DNA of 64,000 bases from Campylobacter gastrosuis. Lineage in GTDB: Bacteria > Campylobacterota > Campylobacteria > Campylobacterales > Campylobacteraceae. The translations under genes and the position numbers were made by a program. Positions 26,314-37,522 of this stretch are shown in pieces (the stretch's first letter is position 1; each line of letters starts with the position of its first letter). The notes below the pieces were generated by a model. The model was not told the DNA's origin and did no database searches. It saw only the letters and a list, made by a program, of their open reading frames with translations. The stretch lies in NCBI RefSeq assembly GCF_030249845.1, contig NZ_JANURM010000001.1, forward strand, positions 209,364-273,363, read 5' to 3'.

Positions 26314-29253
26314 TTACTTTGAAATTTCATCTAAGAAATTTGTCTTAAACTCAAACGGCGTTGCCTTTTCAATCCTGCAAAGTCCAGCGTTAAACTCTGA
26401 AATTTGCGTAACTGGGTCAAAGCCGTAGTTTGTGATTGTGTTTGAGCTTTCGCCGATAGTGTAGGGCTTTGTGCCTTCTGGGTAGCGAGAGCTTAAATCA
26501 ACGCCTTGCATAATGCCTGCAAAGTTGTAAGGTAAGCAAATTCTATCTGGCGTTACGCTGTGGTTGTGAAAGCATTTGACTTTGATTTTTGTGCCTTGTG
26601 GGCTGTGAATCCACATAAAATCGCCGTGTGCTATGCCATAATCAAGCGCTAGTTCTGGATTTACATAAGCAAACATCTCTGGCGTAATAGCCGCTAGGTA
26701 TTTGCTGGTTCGCTCTAACATACCAGCGCCGCTTAAATTTACTAGACGCATTGAGCTTATGATGATTGGGAATTCCTTGCTCCAATCTTGCTTTTGTTGC
26801 TCTGATTTAAATTTAGTTTCAACCCTGAAATTTCTAGGCTGGTCATCAAAAGATGGATACTTTTGCACCAAATCCCAGCGTGGCGAGTGCAGTGGCTCTC
26901 TGTGTTTTGGCACTTGGTCGCTAAATTCCCAAACGATAGCCCTAGCTCTTGCGTTGCCATAAGGCGTAATGCCAGCTTCACGGCATTTTTCTAGGATTAT
27001 ACCGCTATAATCAGTCGTCCAGTCATCGCCCATTTTTGCCTTTTCATCGTCGCTTAGCTTGATATTTAGCACACTTTCAATGTTGGCTTTTGTAATTTGC
27101 GGATAGCCACCTTTTACCTTTGCGTCCTTTAACTGCACGCTCTCATCAGCTAACTGGCTAACGCCGTTGTGTTCAAGTCCAAAGCGGTTTCTAAATCCGC
27201 TACCACCCTTTGTGTAAGGCAAATCTGTGCGGTAAAGTATCGGAGTGCCGGGGTGTTTAGCGTCCCAGCAAGGCCAAGGCAGTGAGTAATACTCGCCTTT
27301 AACATCGCCACCAATGCCCATAAGCGTGTCTGGGTCAAAATTTTGCCAGTTTGCTTGGTGCTTTTTAAGGCGTTCTGGCTGCCAGCCAGTAAGTCCGATT
27401 GTCCTTGACATTCTTGCCATTTCTCGTGTTGCATCATCTGGCCAAATGAAATCATCTTTTATAACTTCAAGATTATCATTCATCTTTAATGCTTTTACAA
27501 ATTCATCATAAAAGCCCCATTTTTTGGCAAACATAAACATAACTTCGTGGTCGCCCTTGCTCTCATAAAGCGGATCAACGACCTTGCTTCGCCACTGGCC
27601 ACAGCGGTTTGTTGATACGACAATGCCTTCGTTTTCAAACTGGGTCGCCACTGGCAGGATATAAACGCCGTCCTTTCTGTCGCTTAGGATTGCCACTTCA
27701 TTTACAAATGGCTCGGCAACGACTAGAAGTTCTAGCTCATCAATGGCTTTTTGAATTTTAGTTAAGTGTGCCATTGAAGTAATGCCAGTGCCTTGCACCC
27801 AAAGCACCTTTAAATCGCCACTTGAAAAGGTTTTTTCTTCTTTTAAAACACCCTGCCACCATTTTGAAAGCGACCAGCCCTTTTCATTTCGCCAGTTTCG
27901 CTCCTCTGGATTTTCTTTATCGTAGTAAAAATACTCGTTAAAATTCGTGTTTTTAACCGCACCACCGCTTTTTGGCTCTTTAACAGAAACGGCAAAGCGT
28001 TTGATAAACTCATCAAACTCAACGCCCCAGCCCTTGCAAAAGTGTCTCCACGCCTTGTCACTAAGTCCGTAGTAGGCTGAGAGACTATCGGCTAGGTTAC
28101 CCATATCGGTCGCACCTTGGACATTGTCGTGTCCTCTTATTATTTGGCAGCCACCGCCTTCTTTACCCATATTGCCTAAAACTAGCTGTAAGATTGAGAG
28201 AATTCTCGTATTTGAGCTACCAACAGAGTGCTGAGTAATGCCTAGCGACCAAGCTATACAGGCTGGTTTTGTCGTGGCAAAAAGTCTTGTTATTTGAATG
28301 ATTTGATCAATTGGAATTCCAGTAACATCGCTTGTTTCTTCTGGTGTCCATTTTTGTGCTTCTTTTTTAACTTCATCAATACCATAAGCACGTGAAGCGA
28401 TAAAGTCCTTATCCTCCCAGCCATTTTTAAAGATAAGATGAAGCATACCATAAACGAATGCAATATCGGTGCCCGGGCGAATTCTAAGATAGTGGTCAGC
28501 CTTTGCCGCTGTTTTTGTAAAAATCGGATCAACGACTATTAGTTTTGCGTTGTTTCTATCTTTTGCTTGTAAGAAGTGTTTCATACCGCCAACTGGGTTT
28601 GCCACGGCTGAATTTGCACCAAAGACCATAATTGCTTTTGAATGTTTTGCCGTATCTCCAAAGTGGTTTGTCATAGCGCCATAACCCCAAGTATTCGCAG
28701 CTCCTGCGACTGATGCGCTGTGTCAGATACGTGCAACGTGATCTATATTATTTGTGCCCCAAAATGCAGCAAATTTTCTAAAATAAAACGATTGTTCGTT
28801 GTTAAATTTAGCAGAACCTAAAAATTCAACGCTATCTGGTCCGTGCTTTTTGCGAATTTCAAGCATCTTATCGCCGATCTCATTTATAGCGCTCTCCCAG
28901 CTAATTCGCTCCCACTTGCCATTTACTTTTTTCATCGGATATTTTATGCGTTGTTTTGATTTTGTTAAATCAATCTGATCAATGCCCTTACAGCAGTGGC
29001 TACCTTGCGAAATCGGATGTGAAATAGCCATATCTTGGCGAATCCAAACGCCGTCTTTTACTTCGGCCTCAATGCCACAACCAGCCGAACAAATAGAGCA
29101 TATCGTGCGGACTTTTTTGCTGCCCGGATACGGCTCAACTTTTAGCTCATCAACCTTTTTTAGCTTGTCGTTTGAGTTTGCAAACGCCATAGTGCTTGTC
29201 GCACCAAGTGCTGCTAGTTTTAAAAACGCACGCCTTGCAATTACTTCGCTCAT
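26314..29253 (-). CDS. fdhA: Formate dehydrogenase catalytic subunit FdhA, selenocysteine-containing
   Basis: 979 residues when the in-frame UGA at 28723-28725 is read as selenocysteine (Sec177). Tat signal ARRAFLKLAA at the N-terminus sends it folded to the periplasm. The [4Fe-4S] site is CSICSAGCG plus HCCKGI. Sec sits in HVAR-I-U-HSASVAGAANTWGYGAMTN, exactly where Mo/W-bis-MGD FDHs carry U or C. The code continues without interruption on both sides of the UGA and a SECIS-like hairpin follows it. C-terminal molydopterin-binding domain present. selC is in the same window. This is not a pseudogene. Confidence 0.96.
28695..28709 (-). promoter_or_regulatory. Bacterial SECIS hairpin of fdhA
   Basis: On the minus strand the mRNA folds UCGCAG-GAG-CUGCGA, a six-base stem starting 13 bases after the UGA. 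Position and sequence parallel the E. coli fdhF element (GCAGGUCUGC). It would recruit SelB-GTP-Sec-tRNA. Confidence 0.82.
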
Positions 29254-29262
29254 AATAACTCC

Positions 29263-29463
29263 TTAATAGGCGATTTTGTAGTATTTATCCCAAAATTCTG
29301 ATTTGGCATAAAGCACCTCTTTTTTCTTTGACTTGCCAACGACAACGCCGTTACTATCAGGCTCGCTTGCCACTTTTTGCGAGGCAAACGCCGAAGTAGT
29401 AAGGGTGGCTAAGGCACCAACTTTGAGCGATTTTTTAAGAAAATCACGTCTGGTCTGTTTCAT
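29263..29463 (-). CDS. Small Tat-signal protein of the fdh operon (Cj1513c-like)
   Basis: 66 residues with twin-arginine signal TRRDFLKKSLKVGALATL at the N-terminus and a mature part of about 35 residues ending SEFWDKYYKIAY. It is first in the operon, nine bases before fdhA, as in other Campylobacter and Helicobacter fdh loci. Role unknown, perhaps an assembly or anchoring peptide for FdhAB. Upstream, 29464-29694 is AT-rich and must hold the operon promoter; a weak GCTATTAAT lies about 40 bases before the ATG. Confidence 0.82.
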   Translation of the reverse strand: MKQTRRDFLKKSLKVGALATLTTSAFASQKVASEPDSNGVVVGKSKKKEVLYAKSEFWDKYYKIAY

Positions 29464-29694
29464 CTTAACAACCTTGTAATATGTAAAATTTGCATATTTA
29501 TTAATAGCAAAATTTTAAAAGCCCAAAAGGGCAACTAATGCTGAATTTTACGTTTATGCTAATTTAGCATAATTATTTTAAAACGAATAATAGATTTAAA
29601 ATTTAATTTTAAAATTAAAGAAAATTTAATTTGTTATTTTATTTTAGGTGTAGTTTTGTTTATTTTATGTTAAAAATTATTTAAAAAGGCTAGG

Positions 29695-30405
29695 TTAGCC
29701 CAGCCTTAAAAATGCGTCTTTTAGGTCAATCCTGCCTTCATAATACGCCTTGCCGACAATCACGCCGCCGATTTTATCGGTATTTTTTAGGGCGATTATG
29801 TCGTTTATGTCCTTTACTCCGCCACTTGCTATTGTTTCAATACCACTTTCTTTTGCTATTTCTAGCGTGAAATCAACATTAACCCCGCTAAGTGTGCCGT
29901 CCCTGCCGATATCGGTGCAAATTATCGCCTTTACGCCAACATCTGCAAATTTCTTAGCAAGCTCGGTGGCTTTGATATTTGAAACACTAGCCCAGCCCTC
30001 GGTCGCCACGTAGCCGTCTTTTGCGTCAATGCCGACGACAATCGGATAAAGCTTAGCCATATTTGCTACAAATTTTGGCTCTTTTAGTGCTATTGAGCCT
30101 AAAATTAGGCGTTTTACGCCTAAATCTAAGTAGCGTTTAATGCGCTCTTCATCTCTAATCCCACCGCCAATTTGCACGTTTAAATCGGTGCTTTTTACGA
30201 TTTTTTCAATCACTTTAAAATTTACTGGCTTACCAGCAAATGCTCCGTCAAGATCAACGATATGAAGCCACTTTGCACCTAAATCTTTGAAATTTTTAGC
30301 CAAAATTTCAGGTTCGTTTGAGTAGATTTTAGCGCTGCTCATCTCGCCTTTTAAAAGCCTTACGGCAAAGCCCTCTTTTAGGTCAATCGCTGGTAAAATT
30401 TGCAT
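29695..30405 (-). CDS. hisA: HisA, ProFAR isomerase
   Basis: 236-residue TIM barrel of histidine biosynthesis (phosphoribosylformimino-5-aminoimidazole carboxamide ribotide isomerase). Start motif [14 protein letters not shown] with Asp8, phosphate loops [10 protein letters not shown] and [10 protein letters not shown], and the second catalytic Asp in [12 protein letters not shown]. It overlaps hisH by one base. hisF and the rest of the his genes are outside the window. Confidence 0.96.
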   Translation of the reverse strand: MQILPAIDLKEGFAVRLLKGEMSSAKIYSNEPEILAKNFKDLGAKWLHIVDLDGAFAGKPVNFKVIEKIVKSTDLNVQIGGGIRDEERIKRYLDLGVKRLILGSIALKEPKFVANMAKLYPIVVGIDAKDGYVATEGWASVSNIKATELAKKFADVGVKAIICTDIGRDGTLSGVNVDFTLEIAKESGIETIASGGVKDINDIIALKNTDKIGGVIVGKAYYEGRIDLKDAFLRLG

Positions 30406-31019
30406 TATAACTCCGTGAAATTTTCTAAAATTTTAAGCCCAACTTCGTGGGATTTTTCAGGGTGAGGCTGAAAGCCAAAGACATTATCTTTTGCCACAGC
30501 ACTAACGAAATCATAACCATATTCGCTAGTGCCTAAAATCGCGCTTTTATCATCGCAAATAGCGTGAAAGCTATGGACAAAATATAGATACTCGCTATCA
30601 TTGAGCCCACGATTTATCGGCGTTTTTTGTGTAAAATTTATGCTATTCCAGCCAACGTGAGGTACTTTTAGCGGTGTGCTAAATTTAGTCTCATCAAATC
30701 TAACAACACTACCTTTTATCACGCCAAGTCCGTGATTTTCTCCAAATTCATAGCTTTTTTCAAATAAAAGTTGCATACCAAGACAGACGCCTAAAAATGG
30801 TTTGCCAGTTTTTATGAATTCTAAAATCGCAAGGTCTAGGTTTGCCTTTTTTAGCTTCTCTATCGCCTCGCCAAATGCACCAACGCCAGGCAAAACGGCT
30901 CTATCATAATTTTTTAGCTCATCTGGATTTGAGATTAAAACCGCACTTTTGCCTAAATTTTCAAAGGCATTTATCACGCTTTTTATGTTGCCAGCACCAT
31001 AATCAATAATGGCTATCAT
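30405..31019 (-). CDS. hisH: HisH, glutamine amidotransferase subunit of IGP synthase
   Basis: 204 residues. Class I glutaminase triad: nucleophile C79 in [10 protein letters not shown], plus His and Glu in the [12 protein letters not shown] motif near residue 187. The N-terminal [12 protein letters not shown] is typical. It supplies ammonia to HisF. It overlaps pglG by four bases, so histidine genes and the glycosylation genes share a transcript. Confidence 0.95.
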   Translation of the reverse strand: MIAIIDYGAGNIKSVINAFENLGKSAVLISNPDELKNYDRAVLPGVGAFGEAIEKLKKANLDLAILEFIKTGKPFLGVCLGMQLLFEKSYEFGENHGLGVIKGSVVRFDETKFSTPLKVPHVGWNSINFTQKTPINRGLNDSEYLYFVHSFHAICDDKSAILGTSEYGYDFVSAVAKDNVFGFQPHPEKSHEVGLKILENFTEL

Positions 31020-31909
31020 TGCCCCTCCTGTTTTTTAACGCTAATTAAATAAATACTTAACGCAATCATTAAAAGTGCGACGCCACCGATTAGATAAATG
31101 GCGTTTATGATATTTTCCGGTGCTGTGATTGCAAATTTAAACACGAGCATAAGTGCTTCAATGGCTAGGGCGATGATGATTGAGCCGATAAATCTAACCA
31201 TTGTTTTATAAAGCATACTGGCTTCATTTCGGTTTTTGCCAAGTACCTCCTCTTCAAAAATCGTCTTAACAAGGTCAAAAATGGCTAACGCTAGGGTTAG
31301 AAGTATCGTGCTTTCAAAGATATGCTCAACTTCAACATTTGAGGTGTGAGAGATAAAGCTCTCAACGCCGTCCCAAAATAAAAACGCACAAACCATAAAC
31401 AAAGCCACGCAAAATAGCGTATAAACCGAGCGTAAAAATATCCCAAAATAGCTCTCAATTCGCCCGTCATCAATCATATTTAGTAAATTTTCAAGGCTAA
31501 TGTCAATGCAAGCGATAAATTTTAGCTCGTTGTTTTCATCATAAATTGGCACGCTTGCAGTTACGCAAAGTTTGCCATTTAGGCTTGACGGATATGGGTC
31601 GCTTAAAAAGCACCTTTTTAGCCTGACAGCCGAGTAATAATAGGCTTTATTTGCCCTGTTTTCGCCATCTCCGATGATGTAGCACTCGTTTAGACTATAA
31701 GTGTTGCCAAGCTGAATGCCGTTTTTATCAAGTAGGTAAAATGCGTCAAAATTCTCAATCTCGTGAGCCATTTTATCAAACCCAGCCCTGACATTTTCAA
31801 TGCTAACGCCGGGCAGTCTATTTGGGATATTTCGCTCAAAAAGATAGCACAAATATGCCCTTGCTTTGTATCTAATGTCGCTAAAACGCTGAATTTCTTT
31901 TATTATCAA
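31016..31909 (-). CDS. pglG: PDC-sensor membrane protein (PglG-like)
   Basis: 297 residues. N-terminal soluble PDC/Cache-like domain (RFSDIRYKARAYL... VTASVPIYDENNELKFIACIDISLENL) of about 150 residues, then four membrane helices from about residue 160. Same length and position (directly after pglF) as C. jejuni PglG, a protein not needed for N-glycan synthesis. No signalling output domain. The symbol is given for synteny only. Confidence 0.72.
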   Translation of the reverse strand: MIIKEIQRFSDIRYKARAYLCYLFERNIPNRLPGVSIENVRAGFDKMAHEIENFDAFYLLDKNGIQLGNTYSLNECYIIGDGENRANKAYYYSAVRLKRCFLSDPYPSSLNGKLCVTASVPIYDENNELKFIACIDISLENLLNMIDDGRIESYFGIFLRSVYTLFCVALFMVCAFLFWDGVESFISHTSNVEVEHIFESTILLTLALAIFDLVKTIFEEEVLGKNRNEASMLYKTMVRFIGSIIIALAIEALMLVFKFAITAPENIINAIYLIGGVALLMIALSIYLISVKKQEGQ

Positions 31910-31911
31910 AA

Positions 31912-33693
31912 TTATCCTTTTAAATTTAGTTGATGATTAAACTCTGGCACAATGGTTTTTAAACAGGCTGAAATTTCGCTATCTTTTAGCGTTAAAAGAG
32001 TGCTGATTTGCTCATTTAGCTTTGAAATTTCATACGGCTCTGAGTGCGTTACAAAAATGCTTTCAAACTCGGTTCTAACGTCGTTTTTATCAATTAAAAG
32101 CTCCTCATAAAGCTTTTCGCCCATTCTAAGTCCGCTAAATTCAATGCCCAAATGCTCTTTATTTGATAAAATCAGCATTTTTTTAGCCAAATCAACAATT
32201 TTTATAGGCTCGCCCATATCAAGCACGAAAAGCTCGCCGCCACGTGCGATTGAGGCGGCTTGAAGCACGAGCTGACAGGCTTCGCTTACTAGCATAAAAT
32301 AGCGAGTGATATCAGGGTGAGTAACGCTTAAAGGCTTGTTTTTTGCGATTAGTGCTTTAAATTTTGGTATGACAGAGCCTGATGAGCCAAGCACGTTGCC
32401 AAAGCGGACGCAAACTATCTCACAAGCACCAGTTTCGTTTGAATTTAGCGCATAAAGCTCACAAATTCGCTTTGTAGCACCCATTATGTTTGTTGGGCGG
32501 ACGGCTTTATCGCTTGAAATGACGACTACTTTTTGTGCGTTAAATTTCTTGGCTAAATCAATGACGTTTTTTGTGCCGATTATGTTATTTTGCACCGCTT
32601 GGTGCGGGTTTAGCTCACAAAGTGGGACGTGTTTGTAGGCGGCTGCGTGGATTATAATCTCTGGCTTATAAAGGCTAAAAACTTCGGCTAAATCGCTAAA
32701 ATTTGCGATATTTACCATTTTGCTAATGCACCTTTTATCGTTTGTATCTTCTGTGATTTTATAAAGATTAAACTCGCTATTTTCAACCATAACAAGCTCT
32801 CTAACGCCAAATTTCAGGCACTGCTTAACGATTTCAGAGCCTATGCTACCACCAGCACCAGTTACTAAAACCGACCTATTTTGTAAGAAATTTCTAACGA
32901 CATCGGAGTTTAAATCCTTTGGCTTTCTAGCTAGTAAATCCTCAATTGAGATGTCTTTTATCGGCTCTTTGCCAACTAGCGAAAATAGCTTGACATCACG
33001 AATGCCATAGCCAGTAAGCTCATCAAAAAGCACCTGCAAATCATCTTGCTCTAAGGCTAGGGCGATGATTGCGGTTTTTACGTTGTATTCTTTGATTAAA
33101 TTTACGATCTCTTTTTTATCTTGCACCAAAAATCCATCGCAATAAGTCCCAACAAGCTCACTTCTGCCATCAACCACGCCAACAGCATAAAAGTCAATGT
33201 AGCCACTTTTTAGCCCTTTTAAAACGTGAAGTGCCTTGCTTGTCGCACCAAAAACTATGCAAGGCTCACCCTTTCGTGGTTTGGTTGAGAAGTCTAAGAA
33301 CATACGCTTTGAAATTCTTAAACCGCCGATTAACAAATATGAAATGACAAAGTCAATAAAGACCGCACTTCGTGGGAATGGGTTAAAAATATCTTGTGCC
33401 AAAAAGTAAATGAGCCAAAAAGTCAGCAATGAAAAGAGATGAACTAAGAAAATTTTACGTGCTTCATTTAAGCCAAAAAATCGCCACGGCACTCGGTAAA
33501 TTTTAAATAGCCACATTAATGATAATTTAATGATAACTAAACAAAACAGGGTTAAAATAAGTCCATCGGTAAAAATTTCAGGGATATTGCCGTTAAATCT
33601 AAGTAAAAATGCAAAATAAATACTAAACGAAAAGATAATAGTATCGCTAAAAAGAAAGAAAACTAGCCTTTTTAGTTTCGTAGCTTTTAACAT
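31912..33693 (-). CDS. pglF: UDP-GlcNAc 4,6-dehydratase PglF
   Basis: 593-residue membrane-anchored dehydratase giving UDP-4-keto-6-deoxy-GlcNAc. Four N-terminal helices, a CoA-binding-like region ([14 protein letters not shown]), then the catalytic SDR domain with NAD loop [11 protein letters not shown]. In place of YxxxK it has NIMGATKR with Met, as in PglF/FlaA1-type enzymes, and the [10 protein letters not shown] segment. It abuts pglE head-to-tail without a gap. It would feed bacillosamine-type sugars for protein N-glycosylation or another surface glycan. Confidence 0.92.
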   Translation of the reverse strand: MLKATKLKRLVFFLFSDTIIFSFSIYFAFLLRFNGNIPEIFTDGLILTLFCLVIIKLSLMWLFKIYRVPWRFFGLNEARKIFLVHLFSLLTFWLIYFLAQDIFNPFPRSAVFIDFVISYLLIGGLRISKRMFLDFSTKPRKGEPCIVFGATSKALHVLKGLKSGYIDFYAVGVVDGRSELVGTYCDGFLVQDKKEIVNLIKEYNVKTAIIALALEQDDLQVLFDELTGYGIRDVKLFSLVGKEPIKDISIEDLLARKPKDLNSDVVRNFLQNRSVLVTGAGGSIGSEIVKQCLKFGVRELVMVENSEFNLYKITEDTNDKRCISKMVNIANFSDLAEVFSLYKPEIIIHAAAYKHVPLCELNPHQAVQNNIIGTKNVIDLAKKFNAQKVVVISSDKAVRPTNIMGATKRICELYALNSNETGACEIVCVRFGNVLGSSGSVIPKFKALIAKNKPLSVTHPDITRYFMLVSEACQLVLQAASIARGGELFVLDMGEPIKIVDLAKKMLILSNKEHLGIEFSGLRMGEKLYEELLIDKNDVRTEFESIFVTHSEPYEISKLNEQISTLLTLKDSEISACLKTIVPEFNHQLNLKG

Positions 33694-34797
<1,104 letters not shown>

Positions 34798-34832
34798 TTA
34801 AAAATCTGCGAATTTTAGCACTAAAAAATTAA

Positions 34833-35819
34833 TTATTTTATTAAAAATTCCTGTGCGATTGCCTTGTTTTCAAACGGCAAAACGCTAAAATTTTCATCGC
34901 CAACGCTTACATTTACGCTCTTATTCTTATCCGCCCTTGTGTAAGCTAGTGCTAGGCGAAGTGCAAACTCTAAATCCGCCCTATCTGCTGTTTTATCAAT
35001 AAAACTAATGGCACCCACGATATTATCTGGCAGTTTTATTTGATGAAATTTTGGATTTGGGGTCGCTAAGAGTGCGTTATTATCGGCTTCATCTCTGCCA
35101 ATAATCATCTTTGAGCCGTTTTTTAGGCGTAGGTGGCGACCGAGTTTTAGCCACGCTACATCGGTATCGTTCATATCTTTATCATAATTTAAGTAGTCTT
35201 TGATTTTTACAGCAAAGCTCTCAATCGTAAGCAAACAGCCACCGCCCGGCGTGGCAAAATCCTGCCAATTAAGGCTTTTTGCAAGGGCTAGTTGTGGCTT
35301 TCTATCTCTGCCGCTAAAATCAAGAAGTTTGCTTCTATCTACCCAACCCTCACGCTCTGGCTTTGTAGGCTCTAAAAGCTTAGCACACATTGGGCGAAGG
35401 ATTAAATCCTCTTCATCATCGGCTAGTTTTCTAACCTGATTTAGTGCCTCTTTTCGTTGGCTCATCGGACGTTGTCCTAAAACTTCGCCAGTGATGATAA
35501 AATTTGCATTCTCATCATTTAGCATATTTAGGGCGACCCTAAACATATATCCGTGGCAGTCAATGCAGGGGTTAAACTGCTTGCCGTAGCCAAATTTTGG
35601 GCTAAAAAGCACGTCTTGTAGATACTTACTTTTTATATCAACCACCTTTAAACTAGCCCCAGCTATCGCCGCCCTACGCCTTAACGTTTCAAATTTTTCA
35701 GGCTCTACGCCAAAACCAGTATCCATATAAAGTGCCACCACTTCAATGCCTTGCTCGCTTATGATTTTCATCGCAAGCATACTATCTAATCCACCGCTAA
35801 ATAATGCTAATGCTTTCAT
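34833..35819 (-). CDS. PP-loop ATPase, MnmA/ThiI-like tRNA thiolation candidate
   Basis: 328 residues. ATP-pyrophosphatase loop LFSGGLDSMLA (6-16), then the FNPCIDCHGYMF Cys motif and PGGGCLLT, features of sulfur-transferring tRNA modification enzymes. A C-terminal region of about 90 residues follows (KFHQIKLPDNIVGA...). It resembles proteins often annotated as tRNA methyltransferase or argininosuccinate-synthase-like in epsilonproteobacteria. The exact substrate is unknown. It overlaps dnaG by four bases. Confidence 0.75.
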   Translation of the reverse strand: MKALALFSGGLDSMLAMKIISEQGIEVVALYMDTGFGVEPEKFETLRRRAAIAGASLKVVDIKSKYLQDVLFSPKFGYGKQFNPCIDCHGYMFRVALNMLNDENANFIITGEVLGQRPMSQRKEALNQVRKLADDEEDLILRPMCAKLLEPTKPEREGWVDRSKLLDFSGRDRKPQLALAKSLNWQDFATPGGGCLLTIESFAVKIKDYLNYDKDMNDTDVAWLKLGRHLRLKNGSKMIIGRDEADNNALLATPNPKFHQIKLPDNIVGAISFIDKTADRADLEFALRLALAYTRADKNKSVNVSVGDENFSVLPFENKAIAQEFLIK

Positions 35820-37462
35820 TTTTGTTCTTGTAATCCTTTTAAAATTTTATTTATCTCTTCTAAATCCTGCAATTTTGTCGGACTTTGGCTGTTTTTTATC
35901 TGCTCCCTTCGTCTTTTGCAGTAGTTTATCTTTAAAATTTTTATCGCCTCAAAAAGGCTATTTTCATTTGTGATAATTTTTGGGCTGTTATCAAGCTCTA
36001 ACTCTCTTAAAATCGCACTTTCACTGCCATTTTTGCCGTTTAAAATTTCGCTAAAAATATTGGCGTGATTTAAAAAAAACTTCTCATTTACCTGATCAAT
36101 TACATAATCTTTGAAATTTTCATTTAAAAGTATCGTTTTTAAAAGCGAAAGTTCTAAGATATCTTTTGAAAATTTTGGCTTAATAATCTGCTCTTGTGGG
36201 GCAAAATTTCTAGGCGTGATTTGCGTTTTATTTAGGCTTAGCCCAGTTGGATTTAGCCCTAAAATCGTGGCAATAAGCGAGGTGTAGCTAGAAGCGATTA
36301 TCGGTTTTAGCTCGTTTGTGTAAGCCATAATCTCATCAAGGCATTTTTGCTTTTGCTGTGGGCGTGAAAGGTCGTATTTTAGGGCGATTTGCCTGATAAA
36401 AAACTCGCCAAGCTCGGTGCCATTATTAAAAAGCTCTCTTAAATGCTCAGTCTTACCAGCAAAGACCATATCAGCTGGGTCGGCACCGCCTTCAATGATA
36501 ACAACAGAGCCATCAATTTCGTTTGTTGTTAAAAGATGACTTGACTTAATGGCAGCGTTTATGCCAGCGCTATCGCCGTCAAAGCACAAAATGACGCTGA
36601 TATTTTCACGCTTTAAAAGTGGCAGGTGCTTTTGGGTTAGGGCTGTGCCAAGCACGGCAACGGCGTTTGTAAAACCAGCAAAATGAAGCATAATCACATC
36701 AAGATAGCCCTCTGTGATGATTATCTGCTTTGTTTCGTAAATTTTTTTCTTAGCTAGATGAAAGCCATAAAGTAGCTTTGATTTGTCAAAAATTTCGCTT
36801 TGTGGGCTATTTACATATTTTGCTGGGTGGTTTGAGATAGTCCTGCCACCAAAGCCGACAAGCCTTGTGCTTTGTGAGTAAATGGGAAAGGTTATTCTAT
36901 CAATGAAACTAGCGTAAATTCCGCTCTCATTTTGCTTAACAATGCCAATTTCAATCGCCTCTTTTGGCTCAATTTTTTCATTTTCTAAAAGTCTAATCGT
37001 TTGAATGCTACTTGGTGCAAATCCCAGCTCAAATCGCTCAATCATAGCGTCATTTATCCCACGAGAGTAAAGATAATTTATGGCGTCTTTATTTTGATAA
37101 AGTCGCGAGCGATAAAAGGCATTTACGTTTTCTAAAATTCGCTTGTTTTCTTTGAAATTTTGCTGATTTGTGGTGTATTCAAGCGTGAAATTATTCATAC
37201 TTGCTAGTTTTTCAATCGCCTCTGGATAGCTTAATTTCTCATAATCCATTACAAATTTTATCGCATTGCCACCAGCCTTACAGGCAAAGCAGTGATAGAT
37301 TTGCCTTTGTGGGCTTATGCTCATACTTGGATTTCTATCATCGTGAAATGGGCAGACGCATTTGTAATTTGCCCCCATTTTACGCACATCTACATAGTGG
37401 CTAATGGTATCAACAATATCAACAATACTAAGAAGTCGCTCAATGCTTTTTTGTGAAATCAT
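35816..37462 (-). CDS. dnaG: DNA primase DnaG
   Basis: 548 residues. CHC2 zinc finger (CPFHDDRNPSMS...YHCFAC) at about residues 38-65, RNA polymerase domain with Toprim motif IIITEGYLDVIML and DGDSAGI, then the helicase-interaction region. ATG 37462 is chosen over an upstream TTG because it encodes the family start ISQKSIERL. There is no SD, and a TATAAT box sits only eight bases upstream, suggesting a leaderless transcript. Divergent from the TPR gene. Confidence 0.93.
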   Translation of the reverse strand: MISQKSIERLLSIVDIVDTISHYVDVRKMGANYKCVCPFHDDRNPSMSISPQRQIYHCFACKAGGNAIKFVMDYEKLSYPEAIEKLASMNNFTLEYTTNQQNFKENKRILENVNAFYRSRLYQNKDAINYLYSRGINDAMIERFELGFAPSSIQTIRLLENEKIEPKEAIEIGIVKQNESGIYASFIDRITFPIYSQSTRLVGFGGRTISNHPAKYVNSPQSEIFDKSKLLYGFHLAKKKIYETKQIIITEGYLDVIMLHFAGFTNAVAVLGTALTQKHLPLLKRENISVILCFDGDSAGINAAIKSSHLLTTNEIDGSVVIIEGGADPADMVFAGKTEHLRELFNNGTELGEFFIRQIALKYDLSRPQQKQKCLDEIMAYTNELKPIIASSYTSLIATILGLNPTGLSLNKTQITPRNFAPQEQIIKPKFSKDILELSLLKTILLNENFKDYVIDQVNEKFFLNHANIFSEILNGKNGSESAILRELELDNSPKIITNENSLFEAIKILKINYCKRRREQIKNSQSPTKLQDLEEINKILKGLQEQK

Positions 37463-37469
37463 AAGCAAG

Positions 37470-37475
37470 ATTATA
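37470..37475 (-). promoter_or_regulatory. -10 box of dnaG, adjacent to its start
   Basis: Minus-strand TATAAT ending eight bases before ATG 37462. Transcription would start at about 37463, essentially at the start codon. Confidence 0.6.
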
Positions 37476-37487
37476 CAATGGCTTTGC

Positions 37488-37493
37488 TATAAT
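37488..37493 (+). promoter_or_regulatory. -10 box of the TPR-rnhA-rnc-aroC operon
   Basis: GCTATAATG context matching the Campylobacter gnTAnaaT consensus, 30 bases before ATG 37523. Back-to-back with the dnaG promoter. Confidence 0.65.
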
Positions 37494-37522
37494 GTGGCTT
37501 TAAAATTTACAAAGAGTTTAAA

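Noticed and set aside
26303-26330. Upstream ATG of fdhB at 26330
   Set aside because: It lies within the end of fdhA, has no SD, and the ATG at 26303 has a strong SD at good distance.
15000-28600. Numerous plus-strand open frames of 60-100 codons opposite leuC, the iron operon and fdhA
   Set aside because: They mirror real genes on the minus strand, have no SD or family sequence, and their composition follows the opposite gene's codon pattern.
28674-28725. Apparent premature stop splitting formate dehydrogenase into two genes
   Set aside because: The UGA is at the selenocysteine position, both sides are in the same frame, and a SECIS hairpin and selC are present.
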